Positions 1 through 11,015 are shown, counted from the stretch's first letter. The stretch is 64,000 bases of DNA from Ectobius pallidus (GCA_964059195.1 CAXKWD010000003.1:15420606-15484605), one strand, 5' to 3'. Notes: generated by a model not told the origin, from the letters alone. Made by a program: numbers and translations.

Positions 1-81
1 TTATTTGACCATAGTTGACCCAGAGCCCCACAGCTGGAGGCTACACTACTGGGGAGAATACAGATAATGCATAGATTGACA

Positions 82-566
82 AGCAAATTTTATTAGGAGA
101 CTTTTACTCTACGGATTAAATTTTTCCTGTTACAGCATAAAATCTCCCAGGGCAAAGCCGCCACCGACTTCTAACATTAGAAAAAAATGCAAAACAAAGG
201 AACTTCGTTGTTAATACTGTAGTCAGTAGTTATGAATAAGAAAAAAAGCCTAATGCAGTGAAGGTCAGTCATGTGATTAGTCTGTAAATTTTGCAGATTA
301 TGAAAACTCTCAATTATGATATAGCTGTGGATGAATGATTAAGAATCAGGTTTTTATCGATCACTAGGAAGGCATGAAGACGATTTAATGAAAATTTTAA
401 CCCTACTTTGCGTAATTATTGACTTATGAGCACCAAATTACAATGAGTTTAATGTCTTGTAGCATAAACATTTTACGCCATAGAGCAAAAATCTCCTAAT
501 AAAAGTTGCTTGTCTATTTCCTCTCTATATACAGGTAAAATATTTCGGTGTTATTCATTAACACCC

Positions 567-569
<3 letters not shown>
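82..569. mobile_element. Element family E, copy 1
   Basis: Interspersed repeat found about seven times here. The right end reads CAGGTAAAATATTTCGGTG then TAACACCCTGT; the same end occurs inverted at the left of complete copies (13937, 37450), so the family has terminal inverted repeats over 100 bp long. The left end of this copy is degraded and starts near the AAGCAA/TTTTATTAGGAGA motif. No coding capacity. Confidence 0.75.

Positions 570-608
<39 letters not shown>
570..608. repeat. (TA)n microsatellite
   Basis: Nearly pure TA dinucleotide run directly at the end of E copy 1. A second TA run lies at 740-767 after an E fragment. Confidence 0.9.
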
Positions 609-614
<6 letters not shown>

Positions 615-741
615 CTTTTGCTCTATGGATTCAATTTTTCCTGTTACAGTATAAAATCTCCCAGTGCATGGCCGCCACTGACTTCTAACATTAGAAAAAA
701 TGCAAAACAAAGGAACTTCGTTGTTAACACTGTAGTCACTG
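609..741. mobile_element. Element E fragment (copy 2)
   Basis: Repeats the internal part of E copy 1 (CTCTATGGATTCAATTTTTC, then ACTTCTAACATTAGAAAAAA, then GTTGTTAACACTGTAGTCA). It is bounded on both sides by TA runs, suggesting slippage or a microsatellite-mediated duplication. Confidence 0.7.
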
Positions 742-775
742 TATATATATATATATATATATATATGACGGTTAT

Positions 776-781
776 TTTATT
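776..781 (-). terminator. Candidate polyadenylation signal AATAAA
   Basis: AATAAA on the minus strand, 68 nt downstream of the stop of the candidate terminal exon 849-1053. The spacing suits a short 3' UTR. Confidence 0.4.
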
Positions 782-848
782 CATAGTTTAAGTGTAAAGT
801 AGTTACGCCATTCCTGACGGAGAAGAGGTTATTACAATGCCTGTTCTT

Positions 849-1053
849 TCAATTGAATTCGATAAAATTGAGTTTGAGCTCACCGCTACCCACAGACGTT
901 GTCAGCATCTTGTCTATATTGCAGTCTTTCAATTTCAAGAAGGTTAGATAATATTCCCCAGCGGATCCTTCTGTCATGATGTGAGGAACTACTACTAGAT
1001 CTTTGATACGACCTCCAAAGACGCTAGACTGTTTGGCAAGAAACAACTTATGT
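849..1053 (-). CDS. Candidate terminal coding exon of an unidentified gene
   Basis: Read on the minus strand, a pyrimidine-rich tract (1054-1090, ending TTCCTAG) looks like a strong splice acceptor. The exon after it stays open for 67 codons to a TGA at 849-851, with AATAAA 68 nt further on. The first base completes a split codon. The composition looks protein-like, with motifs such as SVFGGRIKDLVVVP, EYYLTFLKLKDC and SGELKLNFIEFN that alternate hydrophobic and polar residues as in beta strands. I do not recognise the family. No repeat family seen elsewhere in this window overlaps it. The rest of the gene would lie to the right on the minus strand or in exons I cannot identify. It could also be a chance open frame; the combination of acceptor, frame, stop and signal is what favours a real exon. 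Confidence 0.4.
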
Positions 1054-1085
1054 CTAGGAAGAGACGAAAAATATAAGAAGAAACA

Positions 1086-1744
1086 GACGAAAGCTTGTAT
1101 TAGTTCCCTGATCCAGTCAAGAGGGAAATAAAAAAAGACAAAACAAAGGAAAAACTATCTAACTTTATAAAAGCAAAACAAAAAGCAAACGATCTAAGAT
1201 ACTATTTTTCCCGAATTGAAGAGTAAATGAGAAAACAAAACACTGTGCTGGCAAGTTTCCATAGAGACCTTATTATTCAAAGGAACTTAATTGATTACCT
1301 CCTCTCTCATTAGTTATGTTCCAGAGACAAGATGCCAATTTCCCCAGCTGCTTGCTTGCGTATTCAGCAATATACATGATTAGGAAAACCTGCTAATTTC
1401 TTGTTATGTACGTCATTAAATTAACGTTAAGCGAGGGAAATTCCTGGGTTTAAAATACCATTACCGAACAATCTATTGCACTCCCAGACTGCTGGAATAG
1501 CATTACAGTACAATGTATTGCCTTCAGTGGCGGAGTCGAATCTCATTTTCAGCAAATAAGTGGCGACACTATAGGAGGGAACTGTTAGTGGGCAATAAAT
1601 TGTCTTGGATAAATTCTCTTTCTGGTATTCTTAATTTAACGACCAATTAAATATACAATATGGAGCGGTATAAATAAATAATGTCGTACAACTGAATATT
1701 ATTAAAGCAAACTATACGAATAAATGTTAATAGTATAGATATAT
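1086..1744. other. Unassigned AT-rich DNA
   Basis: No open frame, tRNA, or repeat shared with the rest of the window was recognised. If the exon at 849-1053 is real, this would be intron. Confidence 0.5.
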
Positions 1745-1905
1745 TATGCATATGCATTCATGTACCACAGATTATTGTCTCTGTTGGACATTACATGATT
1801 ATATTATAGCAGAAAAATTCCTCTGACACTGGGACTTGAACCCAGGACCTTCGGCTATTCGTGCCAATGCTCTTACCAACTGAGCTACGCCAGAGTTCAA
1901 TTCAC
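1745..1905 (-). mobile_element. tRNA-derived SINE
   Basis: Minus strand 1821-1895 folds as a 75-nt tRNA-like cloverleaf: acceptor CTCTGGC/GTCAGAG, D arm with A box TAGCTCAGTTGG, anticodon stem TTGGC/GCCGA, and B box GGTTCAAGTCC. The loop would give anticodon GAA but has C instead of T at position 33, and a tail shared with the copy at 26145-26341 follows (GAATTTTTCTCC, then CCAACAGAGACAATA). This is a SINE head rather than a functional tRNA gene. Confidence 0.75.
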
Positions 1906-2126
1906 AACGTCAGATAGAACCTCTCTCCTATGACTGAATGCCCTTAATGGTCTACCTATCAAATATTAATAAACTTAATTTTTTCTCCAATGAGGGTTTT
2001 TATAATAAAGTATAATATAATTTTGTCCATCTTATACCCTCATTAAAAAAATAATAATGCTTAAATGGTTTGCCTTTAACTCCTAAAGTTTCATTCTTTT
2101 AACATAAAATTCCTTATAGAATACAC
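1906..2126. other. Unassigned AT-rich DNA
   Basis: AT-rich, no gene or shared repeat seen; leads into the hairpin at 2127. Confidence 0.5.
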
Positions 2127-2193
2127 AATACCCCGGGTTAAAATTATCAAGGCAATTTAGGCTAATTTCTTGATAATTTTAACCCGGGGTATT
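2127..2193. repeat. Perfect 25-bp inverted repeat, 17-bp loop
   Basis: Left arm 2127-2151 starts AATACCCCGGGTTAAAATTA; right arm 2169-2193 is its exact reverse complement. A flanking imperfect pair (TCCTTATA near 2111, TATAAGGA near 2208) extends the symmetry. No family relation seen. Confidence 0.9.
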
Positions 2194-2935
2194 TAATATT
2201 AGGCCTTTATAAGGAACACGGGAAGTAATTTAGGCTATTCATTGCAAATAAAAAAGTAAAATAATAACCTGTGATGACATCACTGCCAAATACAGTGAAC
2301 GCCGCTTTATGTAATCGCGGATAATGTTATCAGTCGGGTAATGTTATCACTTTTATGAAGTCTTATACGAATTAATACTCATACACTGAAAAAATGCTGT
2401 TTTCTTTGATCAAAGATTCGGTTTATGTTATCACATTTTCATTTTTTTGCGGCTTTATTTCCAACTAGGCGTCATTCAAAATTTCGTTTTTAAGAATTTC
2501 GTTTCCCACTCAACTGTATTATGTTGTACTGGAGGTAATAATTCTGTTTCCAACTCACAGGATGACCAGTTCGAGGGGGTGACATTACCTAACTTTCTCT
2601 TTTAAGCTATAAAACATGTTTCACCCCACAGTTAAGCTGCAGATTTTTATTTATAAAGATAACAATGTTGACATGCAGTGTTGGCTAGTGTAAAATGAAA
2701 AGACTTGAACAGACAGGCCTAATATGTTTTGTTACGCGGTGTTCACCACAGATCAGTATAGACTTCCAAAAACGCTCCAACTCGTAACTCGTAACTGAGT
2801 ATGGAGTATTGGTTAATGGTCTCCTAAAAGAAAGAAAAAATTATAAACATTGTAACGTTATAACTGGTTAAAAAGTAGGTGTTTACAGGTCTATTACTGT
2901 ATTAGCGTATGAGTGGTTCAATGATTCACAGTTAC
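2194..2935. other. Unassigned AT-rich DNA
   Basis: No gene, tRNA or shared repeat recognised. Confidence 0.5.
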
Positions 2936-3132
2936 GTATTATTGTATGAATAAATATTTTTAATTCTGTTTTGAGGTCGCGACCCTGTAAGGCCCGGGCG
3001 GCTTGGGTCGCTTAAGTCCTTAAAAAAAGGAGAGGTAAAACTAAGATAAAGAGAGAGATGAATAAATATCCTTCATTTAATTCCTTTGGCTCGGTTAATA
3101 CTATCAGATCAGCTGCGTTCCAAAGTGATCAC
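2936..3132 (+). repeat. Dispersed repeat I, left part
   Basis: Contains GGTCGCGACCCTGTAAGGCC, GGAGAGGTAAAACTA and TCCTTCATTTAATTCCTT. It matches the reverse complement of 58110-58350. It resumes at 3744 after the H insertion. It resembles the 3' region of a retroelement but no coding part was recognised. Confidence 0.65.
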
Positions 3133-3735
3133 TAGACTTCGAACTTTTAGGTCGCTAAAAATGCCTTTTTAGGTACCTAAAATCGTTAAGTTGCCAATTT
3201 TCTGAACTATCTCAATTGCAATGCAGAATATTATATTTATTGAATTCACTATTAATCATGATAAAACACATATATAGGCCTATAGCACACAGAATTATAT
3301 AGACCCTAGTAGTAGGGTCTGTATTACACTCAGAAGCTACGCACGCTAGCATATTCATTTTTTTTGGGGGGGGGTTACTGGATTTGGGAGTCGGGAGAAA
3401 AACACTACATTTTCCTGGGAATTCCAAGGAATTTTTCTACTGAAGACGAAACAAACCACGTCACAAATGTGTCATATACTGCACATTCCGAGCTAAAAAT
3501 TTAGTAATGACTGAAAATAAATGCTAGAATTTATAACAAAAAATAACTTATTTTGAACTTTAGAGGAAAAACAAGCAAAAAGGCAATATTAGGCTCTAAC
3601 GTAAAAATAGGCTGTTTTAGGTCCTATAAAATTATCAGTTTTAGGCATAGTCATTTATGAAACATGCATACACAAGTTTTCGTCCATATATCACTTAAGG
3701 ATTAAAATAGGTTTTTACCTAAAATCCGAAGTCTA
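3133..3735. mobile_element. hAT-type nonautonomous element H
   Basis: 603-bp element beginning TAGACTTCG and ending CGAAGTCTA, with inner termini TTTTAGGT/ACCTAAAA. It is flanked by the perfect 8-bp direct repeat GTGATCAC (3125-3132 and 3736-3743). The empty site occurs at about 58125-58132 in the other copy of repeat I, which has a single GTGATCAC. It contains a poly-G run near 3361 and no transposase. Confidence 0.88.
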
Positions 3736-3743
3736 GTGATCAC

Positions 3744-3795
3744 AATAAGCGGCGTACACTGTATTATACACTGTATTTTCAATCAGTGAATATTG
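3744..3795 (+). repeat. Dispersed repeat I, right part
   Basis: Continues repeat I across the H insertion (AATAAGCGGCGTACACTGTA; the 58 kb copy reads AATTAGCGGCGTGCACTGTA). Confidence 0.6.
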
Positions 3796-4340
3796 CCATA
3801 TAATAACATAACGCAATTGTATATCACTGTTAGGTCTTACCCACCCTCGATGCAACTCTGGGGTGGATTTAATCACAGAAATTACTCCAGTGATGTCCAC
3901 AGGAGGCAAACATCTGCTTTAGGGGGGTTGGGGGGGGGTAATCTCTCACGAGGAGAATGTTTAGGTCATGCCGGGGAATGTCGTCGCCGTTACTACATTC
4001 CAGCGTTGGAGAGGGAGGGAACACCTCATATTGATGTCCGGCAGAACCGCAAACATTAGCGAGGATCCCACCCCCATCACAAAGTTGTTATTAACTCTCT
4101 GGAATTATGTCGCAATATTATCGTAGTTCACTCCTGTTTTTTCAAACCGATTCCGGCATTACATTCCTAAATTGATTTCCTGCGTAAAATTTAATTAGCG
4201 TTACGCCACAGGTCTAATTCATCAACTCGGATATGAATATATGTAGATGGATAGTATGCAGATACAAGAATCTACTGCAGAATCACATTTTGCAAATTTA
4301 AGTGAGAACACACAAAGTGCGGAAGGGCTATTGTAAAGTA
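3796..4340. other. Unassigned, locally GC-richer DNA
   Basis: An 88-codon open frame at 3793-4059 is G-rich low complexity and has no recognisable motif. Nothing else seen. Confidence 0.5.
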
Positions 4341-5065
4341 CTAGCAGGTGCCCGCGGCTTCGCCCACGATAATTAATTTTAAAAATTAAAAATTAAGAGT
4401 ATTATAACTATTAAAGCAATATATTAATTAACACTTGCACGCGAATCATTCATAAACTAAGCCATTAATAATTAATGAAACATCTAAAATTCCAGCTTCA
4501 GAGTACATTCCACGCTTAGAAAGCGCCCCCTGGGAAAACGATATCCGATTCGATTATGCAGTTCAAAAGAAACCTGTGAACACATAATACGTATTGTTTC
4601 TCAACTGTTTGTTGAAAAATGAATATGATGTGAATTTAATTTGATAAATTCGGTGTAGTTTTCAGAAATTATATAATGTTTCAAGGGAAGGAATGGTTTG
4701 TTTGGATTTTTATTATCAGCGATATTTCAAGAGTTAAACCATTAATATTTTACAGCTGGTGCCCCCGGCTTCACCCGCCATTATTAATTGACTCCAGGAT
4801 TTTTAAGAAATTTACACTGGTAGTTTATTAAAAATGTTTGTGGTTCAGAGCTATGAAAATTGTAAGTAAAAATAAAGTTAGAATATTTGTTCAGTGTTGA
4901 ATTCAATTCGACCTTATATAATAAAGAAACGGTTTTCCTAATTTTGTACTCTTCGTGAAAGTTTAGACTGCGAGAGACGAACACCGCCGAGTATACCCGA
5001 TGTTTAACGAAGCGGGCGAGCGAGTAAGCACGCTATTTAGGACCGTTGAATTGTATAAAAGTAGA
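4341..5065 (-). mobile_element. Helitron-type element F, copy 1
   Basis: On the minus strand it starts TCTACTTTTATACAATTC (5' TC) and ends with the hairpin-forming GGGCGAAGCCGCGGGC, then CCTGCTAG. Flanking bases are A and T with no duplication, as expected for Helitron insertion between A and T. A second hairpin-like motif (GGGTGAAGCCGGGGGC) lies near the middle, at about 4760. No Rep/helicase coding, so nonautonomous. Confidence 0.82.
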
Positions 5066-6204
5066 TAGATTGGGACAGCAAATTGGATAACGGTTAAGGG
5101 ATAACCGAAGTGTTGAGAATGATCTTAAGCAGTTTATTTATAAACTTTGATTAATTTTCTGAAACCATAACTTTTTAATACACATCAATGTTTTTTGTCT
5201 CAATACATCGATGTATTCAGGTCGATATTATTGTATCATCGATGGTCATCGCCGATTTTAATATCAATGTTTTAACTATCGATGCTCAACCCAATTATGT
5301 TGATTAATAACACAGATCAACAGCCATTTTGGTGCCTTAGAATTTATACTTATTTTTTGGGTATATTTAGGTCGCTGATGCCAAATGTTCCATTAGTTTT
5401 TCCCTATCAGCTTTAGTTTCGTGTGATATGGTATTACCATTATGCATATTATCCCATTTTACGTTTGATATAAATAAAAAAACAGTGCCTATTTTTAGCT
5501 TCTAAATCATGTGAAGAGAAAAGCAACACACTAACATTACATTAACATTACAATAACAATATAACATGGGGTCTATAAAAAAATTGATATTATCACATAC
5601 TGTACAGTCGTTTATGACTTATGAGCTGTCAATTTGAGGGCCAAAAATAATACAGCTTTTAGTTTTTCTGTACTTCGTACAGTTTTCGTCCTACGGGTCC
5701 AAAGTATGGTCAAGAACCTTCACTAGCTATATTATCAAGCAAGATTTTGTTCGCGAAGGAGATTATAAGTTAATGGCACTCTAGGCCTATAAAAGTAGAG
5801 CTGGTAGAGAAAAACTGTTTACATATTTGGAATAAGTACACTAAGTAGGCCTATAGCAAAAATCCGGTAAAACATCTGAGACAATTAATTTACAGCATAC
5901 TCAATCTGTTATATCTGTGGCTTGGTTCTGAAAGGGCTAATGTCATAAAACTTGCTTTTGAGATAACAGACTTTGAAACCTCTATAGAAGTAACGTTTTT
6001 TGCTGAGAACTTCCGACATTGGCCTCTAAGGTTTCTGTATTATGTCTATTAATAGCATCAGACATTGGCACTTTCAGTATAGTAGGCCTAATGCATAGAT
6101 CTCATTTTTGCAAGAAATTGACATTAGCCCTTTTATAACCAATCCACATATATGTTTTATTTTTGTCCTGTAGAGTGGAAGATAAGGCCTTACTGCCTTA
6201 TTAT
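5066..6204. other. Unassigned AT-rich DNA
   Basis: No gene recognised. ATCGATG-type motifs cluster at 5205-5285. The stretch 6170-6204 (GAGTGGAAGATAAGGCCTTA) resembles LINE 3' tails seen at 23405 and 34366. Confidence 0.5.
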
Positions 6205-7235
6205 TATTAAGTGCCAGTATGGTACTTTATGAGATTGTGTGTGGGGACGAAAAATGTCTGTCCGTCTGTCTGTCCGTCCGTCCGTCCGTGTGTCTGTACG
6301 CGCGATAACTCAAATACGCTTTGTCGAATTTTAATGAAACTTGGTATACACGTTTATAATGTCCATGGGAAGAACCCTATTGATATTGAACCAAATCGGT
6401 TCACCGGTACCGGTGTAATGCCCAATTTAGTGCCTATTTTAATAGATTATGGCGCCTTTCTATAGAAAGGCGCCATGAAACTTGGTATACTTATTTATGA
6501 CGTTCATGAGAAGTGCCCTATTGAATTTGAACCTAATCTGTTGACCGGTACCGGAGTCTACTTTAAAGGCGCAATAACTCAAATACGCTTTATCGTATAT
6601 TTATGAAACTTCGTATACGCATTTATAATGTCCATGGGAAGACGTCTATTTATAATAGATAAAATCGGTTGACCTGTTTCGGAGTAATGCTCAATTTAGT
6701 GCCTATTTTATGGTAATATACTTATTCGAAAGAATTTATAAAAAAAAATGAAAATCAATTATCTTGACAACACTGCTTATTGTTTTACTGTTATCTTATA
6801 AGGCCTTGGAAATTAAAATACAGGTAGCTATGACAAAAAACACTATCGATTTACAAGCGCTTATCCAACTAGACCGTTAAAATGACCCCGGTGGCCGAGA
6901 TGGTAACGCTTTGGCCTCACATTCTGGAGTCCATGGTTCAAAACCCGAAACCGGCCAATTTGAATTTTTTTTTTTTGACATTTTTATGTGAGTGTGCGAT
7001 TGTCATGATATCACATATCTGTACAGTTCAGGTGATGCTGGAAGAGTTTAATCTCATTAAAAAAAACTAGACCTTTGTTCTTCCGTAAGCCCTGCTTAAT
7101 GAATAAATCTGGAGCTTAACTTGGAAATCAATTTAAAAAAAAAAAACATATTCTGCATATCATAATTGCAGTCATAACTGTTTAAACAAAAACATACTGG
7201 CACTTTGTTACATCAGTTTACCTGATTTTATTATT
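6205..7235 (+). mobile_element. Element family A, copy 1 (near full length)
   Basis: The most abundant family in the window. Terminal motifs AAGTGCCAGTATG (6209) and CATACTGGCACTT (7193) are exact inverses. Interior hallmarks are CTGTCCGTCCG runs, CGCGCGATAACTCAAATACG, GACCGGTACCGG and GCCCAATTTAGTGCCTATTT. It also has a tRNA-like SINE insert (6876-7064). No coding potential; the open frame at 6211 is the CTGTCCGT repeat. Likely a nonautonomous DNA transposon. Confidence 0.8.
6876..7064 (+). mobile_element. tRNA-Leu/Ser-like SINE inside element A
   Basis: A box TGGCCGAGATGG and B-box-like GGTTCAAAACC are separated as in a tRNA (6892-6955), followed by a body and an A-rich tail. AACTAGACC is duplicated on both sides (6867-6875, 7065-7073), a target duplication. 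The same insert sits at the same place in the copies at 30724 and 63680. Confidence 0.75.
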
Positions 7236-7293
7236 ATTGTTATTATTATTATTATTATTGTTATTATTATTGTTATTATTATTGTTATTATTA

Positions 7294-7333
<40 letters not shown>
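7218..7333. repeat. (TTA)n microsatellite
   Basis: Long TTA/TTG trinucleotide tract at the right end of element A copy 1. Confidence 0.9.
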
Positions 7334-7335
<2 letters not shown>

Positions 7336-8934
7336 TTAGTGGATCTACGTCACTAGGGTAGTAAAATTATCATAGCAGGAAGTTTGTATGGATGACGCGG
7401 TCCACTGAGTGAAAACCCTCGAGACACTTCACATAGGGACAAGGCCTGTAATTACGCATCCCCACTGGAGGGGGACTTCCGGACTTCTTGGTCAGCAACC
7501 CCCGAGGACGCTGACAAACTCTTGCAACTCTGCTTAATCTGTTCGCAAGCTAAGAACAGACTGAACAACTGCCCATCACAGCTTGAAGGAGGAATATTTA
7601 AATAATCTGACGCAACGAGAAATTAATATTGAGTTACAAAGATGCATGTACGGTACGCGGCTAAAGGCTAACCAGCCATTTAATAAAATATGGGAATTTT
7701 TCCATCAAAGGGAGAAGTTATAAAATTATTGTAATTGGGTGGTCAAAAATAACTTTAAAACCTCAAATTCTCTGAATATTAAGGACTTAGGTGTATCTGA
7801 AGTGGTTCCATGTGTAAAACCTGTCGATTTACTGATTTATTGCGTTGAGTTACTTTTTTGCAATTTTTAGCATGATTTTAACACTCTTTAATACCAAGTA
7901 AGTTAGTCAAGAATAATCAGCAATGTTCATTTTCATTTGAGAAAATATACATCTTAAGGTACAATCTGGTTTAAGATTAACTTCAAAAAATATGTGTCGT
8001 TAATTACTATGTAAAATAACAAATAAGTGACTTTTTGTCCCACCCGTAATGGTGATAGTTTTGTTAAATTTTTATTGATGAGTTAAATAAATATTCTGAG
8101 AACCTGGAAACAGTTTATAATTTGTATTTAATCCCTTATACCTTCATTAATAACAACATTAAAACCCTAACAGTAATAGCAGAACAGCAAATGAGCTTTT
8201 GTTTTGCTTAATTAAAATCAGTGTCCAAATTATGTCCCACCCATAATAGATTTTGAAAAACAAATTTAAAATAAATTTAAAATAATGCTTCACATGTAGT
8301 GTGGAAGAGAACGCATTGTAAGTTTCACAGAGTGTGAATAAAAACAAATTCTAGTTTATTATTAGGCTAGTCCAGTCAACGAAGGGGTTGTAGAGGACAT
8401 GGAGGGGGAGAGAATTTTTTCTTCGGGAATGTGTTGGGGTAGTTAGGAGGTAAACATACTAAAAGTCCCCGCCCCTATCCCTTACGCTTCATGGGGGTAG
8501 GGGGTGGAAAAGGTCCACTTTTTTTGTTTTTCGCTTATAATTTGAAAATGGTGCGTCGTAGGGGAAAATTTTCATGTAAGAAATTAAAACTGACATAATT
8601 TTCTACATGTTGGTTCATGTACCCTTTTGTCGTATCTATAACTGTTTTCGAGATATGGGCTGCTGGATGTAACTAATTTTCCCAAAACTAATTTTTACCT
8701 CACTTTTTAGTTAAATTTGTCTTTCTAACTCATCAGCCTTACGTTTTACAGCAACGTTGTGAGAAAAAGAGTTGTAGAGCATTAAATTTCCTTTAAATGT
8801 GTATATAGATATTTAATTTATCTTCAACAAAACAAAAGTTACAACAATTTGAAATTGTCCGGTAAAATTTATGATTTCTCAAGAAAATAGTAGGGCCTAC
8901 ATTTATTTCCCATTTAAAGAGCTATAACTATATG
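7334..8934. other. Unassigned DNA
   Basis: No gene recognised. 7360-7540 is GC-richer and resembles dispersed repeat sequence. TTATGTCCCACCC/TTTTGTCCCACCC motifs recur at about 8033 and 8233, suggesting a diverged repeat. Confidence 0.5.
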
Positions 8935-9150
8935 CGAACATGCGAATCATTTTCTGAAATATAACATCCATCTTCAATAGTGTATATCCATAAAGTTTTC
9001 AGCTAATATCTCAATTAATATAATTAAATTGATATAAATAATCATCGTACAAAAAATAGCATGCAATACTCGTGCCGTGAGCGCTTAACGGATCTCGGAA
9101 ATTGAAAAAACTCTTTCCTCGATCCGTATGCATCGCATCGCAATAAACTA
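8935..9150 (+). mobile_element. Element family B, 3' part with hairpin deleted
   Basis: Shares GCGAATCATTTTCTGAAATA, TTTTCAGCTAATATCTCAAT and ATACTCGTGCCGT with B copies at 14793, 18413, 43911 and 54813. The centre of the family's long terminal palindrome has been lost in this copy. Confidence 0.75.
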
Positions 9151-10225
9151 TTAAGCTATTTCTTTATAAATTGCTTATGTGCGAGAAAAATAGGACCAGT
9201 TAACACGGAAAGCTAAGTAATTATAGGAATTGCTTTGAGGAATAGTCTTGCGTTAGTGTAACTTGTATGTTATTTCGCACAATTGCATTGCCGAGTTTTA
9301 GGGGTTTTAGTTCTGCAGCTAATTTAGTAGTTAAAAGTAAGAAAAATTAATAAGTTATCCACAAATAGTATAGAATTTCTACCATATAATGATAAATAAT
9401 ACTGAAATGTAAGAAGTATTAGGCAATTGTAATTAAAAAATTAAAAATTATAATGAATGAAAACGTTTTACTTATGCATGTGAACCAAAAATGGATAATA
9501 TTTCTTTAGCTTGCTATTGCCATTGGGTAGGTAAGTAATTTATACATTTCATTCATACATATATATAGCACCTATACTACTTTCATCCTGCATGACAAAG
9601 TCGAACGAAACAAGGCCTCTGAAAGCTAATATCTGGATAATACATTCAAAAGTTCTTGCTGCAAAGAGCAATGCATGTTCAGCCGGACTCACAAAACACA
9701 ATATGACAACCAAACTTCTCATGTTCAGTAATTAATGCATGCATGGCGTGGTGGAAAAAAAAAGAGAGTAGGTTTCATTCATAGTAACAAAATGAAAACC
9801 TCATTAGTAATTACCAAGGCCCCCTGATACACCAGCTGACATATGCATCACAGTTCTCAGGTAATCCCCTGCCAGCCTCACATATATCAGGGCCCCCATA
9901 TAATTGCATTCAATGAGACGGCTCGGAACAGAGAAACGCTTTCAAGGCCCCCCTACACCAGCTTGCATAATGCGAGTTCTCTAGCAAATACCGAAGAAAA
10001 CGTGAGAGTTCCGCAATTTATAGGCGATTGGATACAGTGCGTAGACTGAATGTAGACTGGCTTATTTTCTCAGGCTATAAGATAGCTTTTTGGTATGTAG
10101 AAAATGAAATGGTATTATACTCTGGGTTTAAAGGTAGTAAACACTTCCAACTTTGCAGCACTGCTCCGATAAAGTGAATATTTACCTCTATTTTTACTCC
10201 GCCCCCAAACCCCCGCCGATATTCT
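9151..10225. other. Unassigned DNA with a short RTE tail
   Basis: 9492-9540 matches the 3' tail of the RTE-like LINE at 44930-45590 (CTTTAGCTTGCTATTGCCAT). At 9820-9975 the motif AAGGCCCCC with CACCAGCT occurs twice. No gene. Confidence 0.5.
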
Positions 10226-11012
10226 CGGGTAAGGTTTTCGGATTTTTCCTGTGGTTTACAGCCTAAAAGCTATACGTGTAACAAATTTCAAGTTTGTAGC
10301 TCATCTGAATGTGGGCAAACATTAATGTCAGTGAGTGAGCCATTTTTCGGGGGTTTTTAGGACTAAAATTAAAAAAAAAAAAAATACTTTTTGGAATTTT
10401 TCCTGTGGTTTACAGCCTAAAAGCTATACGTGTAACAAATTTCAAGTTTGTAGCTCATCTGAATGTGGGCATACATTAATGTCAGTGAGTGAGCCCTTTT
10501 TCAGGGGTTTTTAGGGCTAAAAATAAAAATATACTTTTTGGAATTTTCCTGTGGTTTACAGCCTAAAGGCTATACGTGTAACAAATTTAAAGTTTCTAGC
10601 TCATCTGGAAGTGGGGAAACGTTAATGTCAGTAAGTGAGCCCTTTTTCGTAGGTTTTTAGGGCTAGAATTTAAAAAAAATAACTTGTTGGAATTTTCCTG
10701 TGGTTTACAGCCTAATAGCTATACGTGTACCAAATTTCAAGTTTGTAGCTCATCTGCAAGTGGGTAAACATTAATGTCAGTGAGTTTTGTCAATATTATC
10801 GTTTGTCAGTAAGTGAGCCCTTTTTCGGGGTTTTTAAGGCTAAAAATTTAAAAAATACTTTTTGGAATTTTTCTGTGGTTTACAGCCTAAAAGCTATACG
10901 TGTACCAAATTTCAAGTTCCTAGCTCATCTGGAAGTGGGCAAACATTAATGTGAGTGAGTGAGTGAGTGAGTGAGTGAGTCAGCCATGTGGCTTTATATT
11001 ATAGGGATTAAT
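10226..11012. repeat. Tandem array of about 150-bp units (5 copies)
   Basis: The unit core TCCTGTGGTTTACAGCCTAA starts at 10247, 10401, 10547, 10696 and (diverged) 10871. Spacing is 154, 146, 149 and 175 bp. It ends in a GAGT tetranucleotide run and GGCTTTATATTATAGG, which read on the minus strand resembles the 5' ends of the Helitron-type elements (TATA-rich, then CTCACTCACT). The array may therefore be the interior of a minus-strand element. Confidence 0.85.
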
Positions 11013-11015
11013 CAC

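Noticed and set aside
510..791. 93-codon open frame with YIYIYI runs
   Set aside because: Translation of (TA)n tracts and element E.
1821..1895. Functional tRNA-Phe gene (anticodon GAA)
   Set aside because: C at position 33, a weak match to real tRNA-Phe, a shared SINE tail and a second copy at 26192 point to a SINE head.
10226..11012. CRISPR-like array
   Set aside because: Units are about 150 bp and contiguous with no unique spacers; eukaryotic context.
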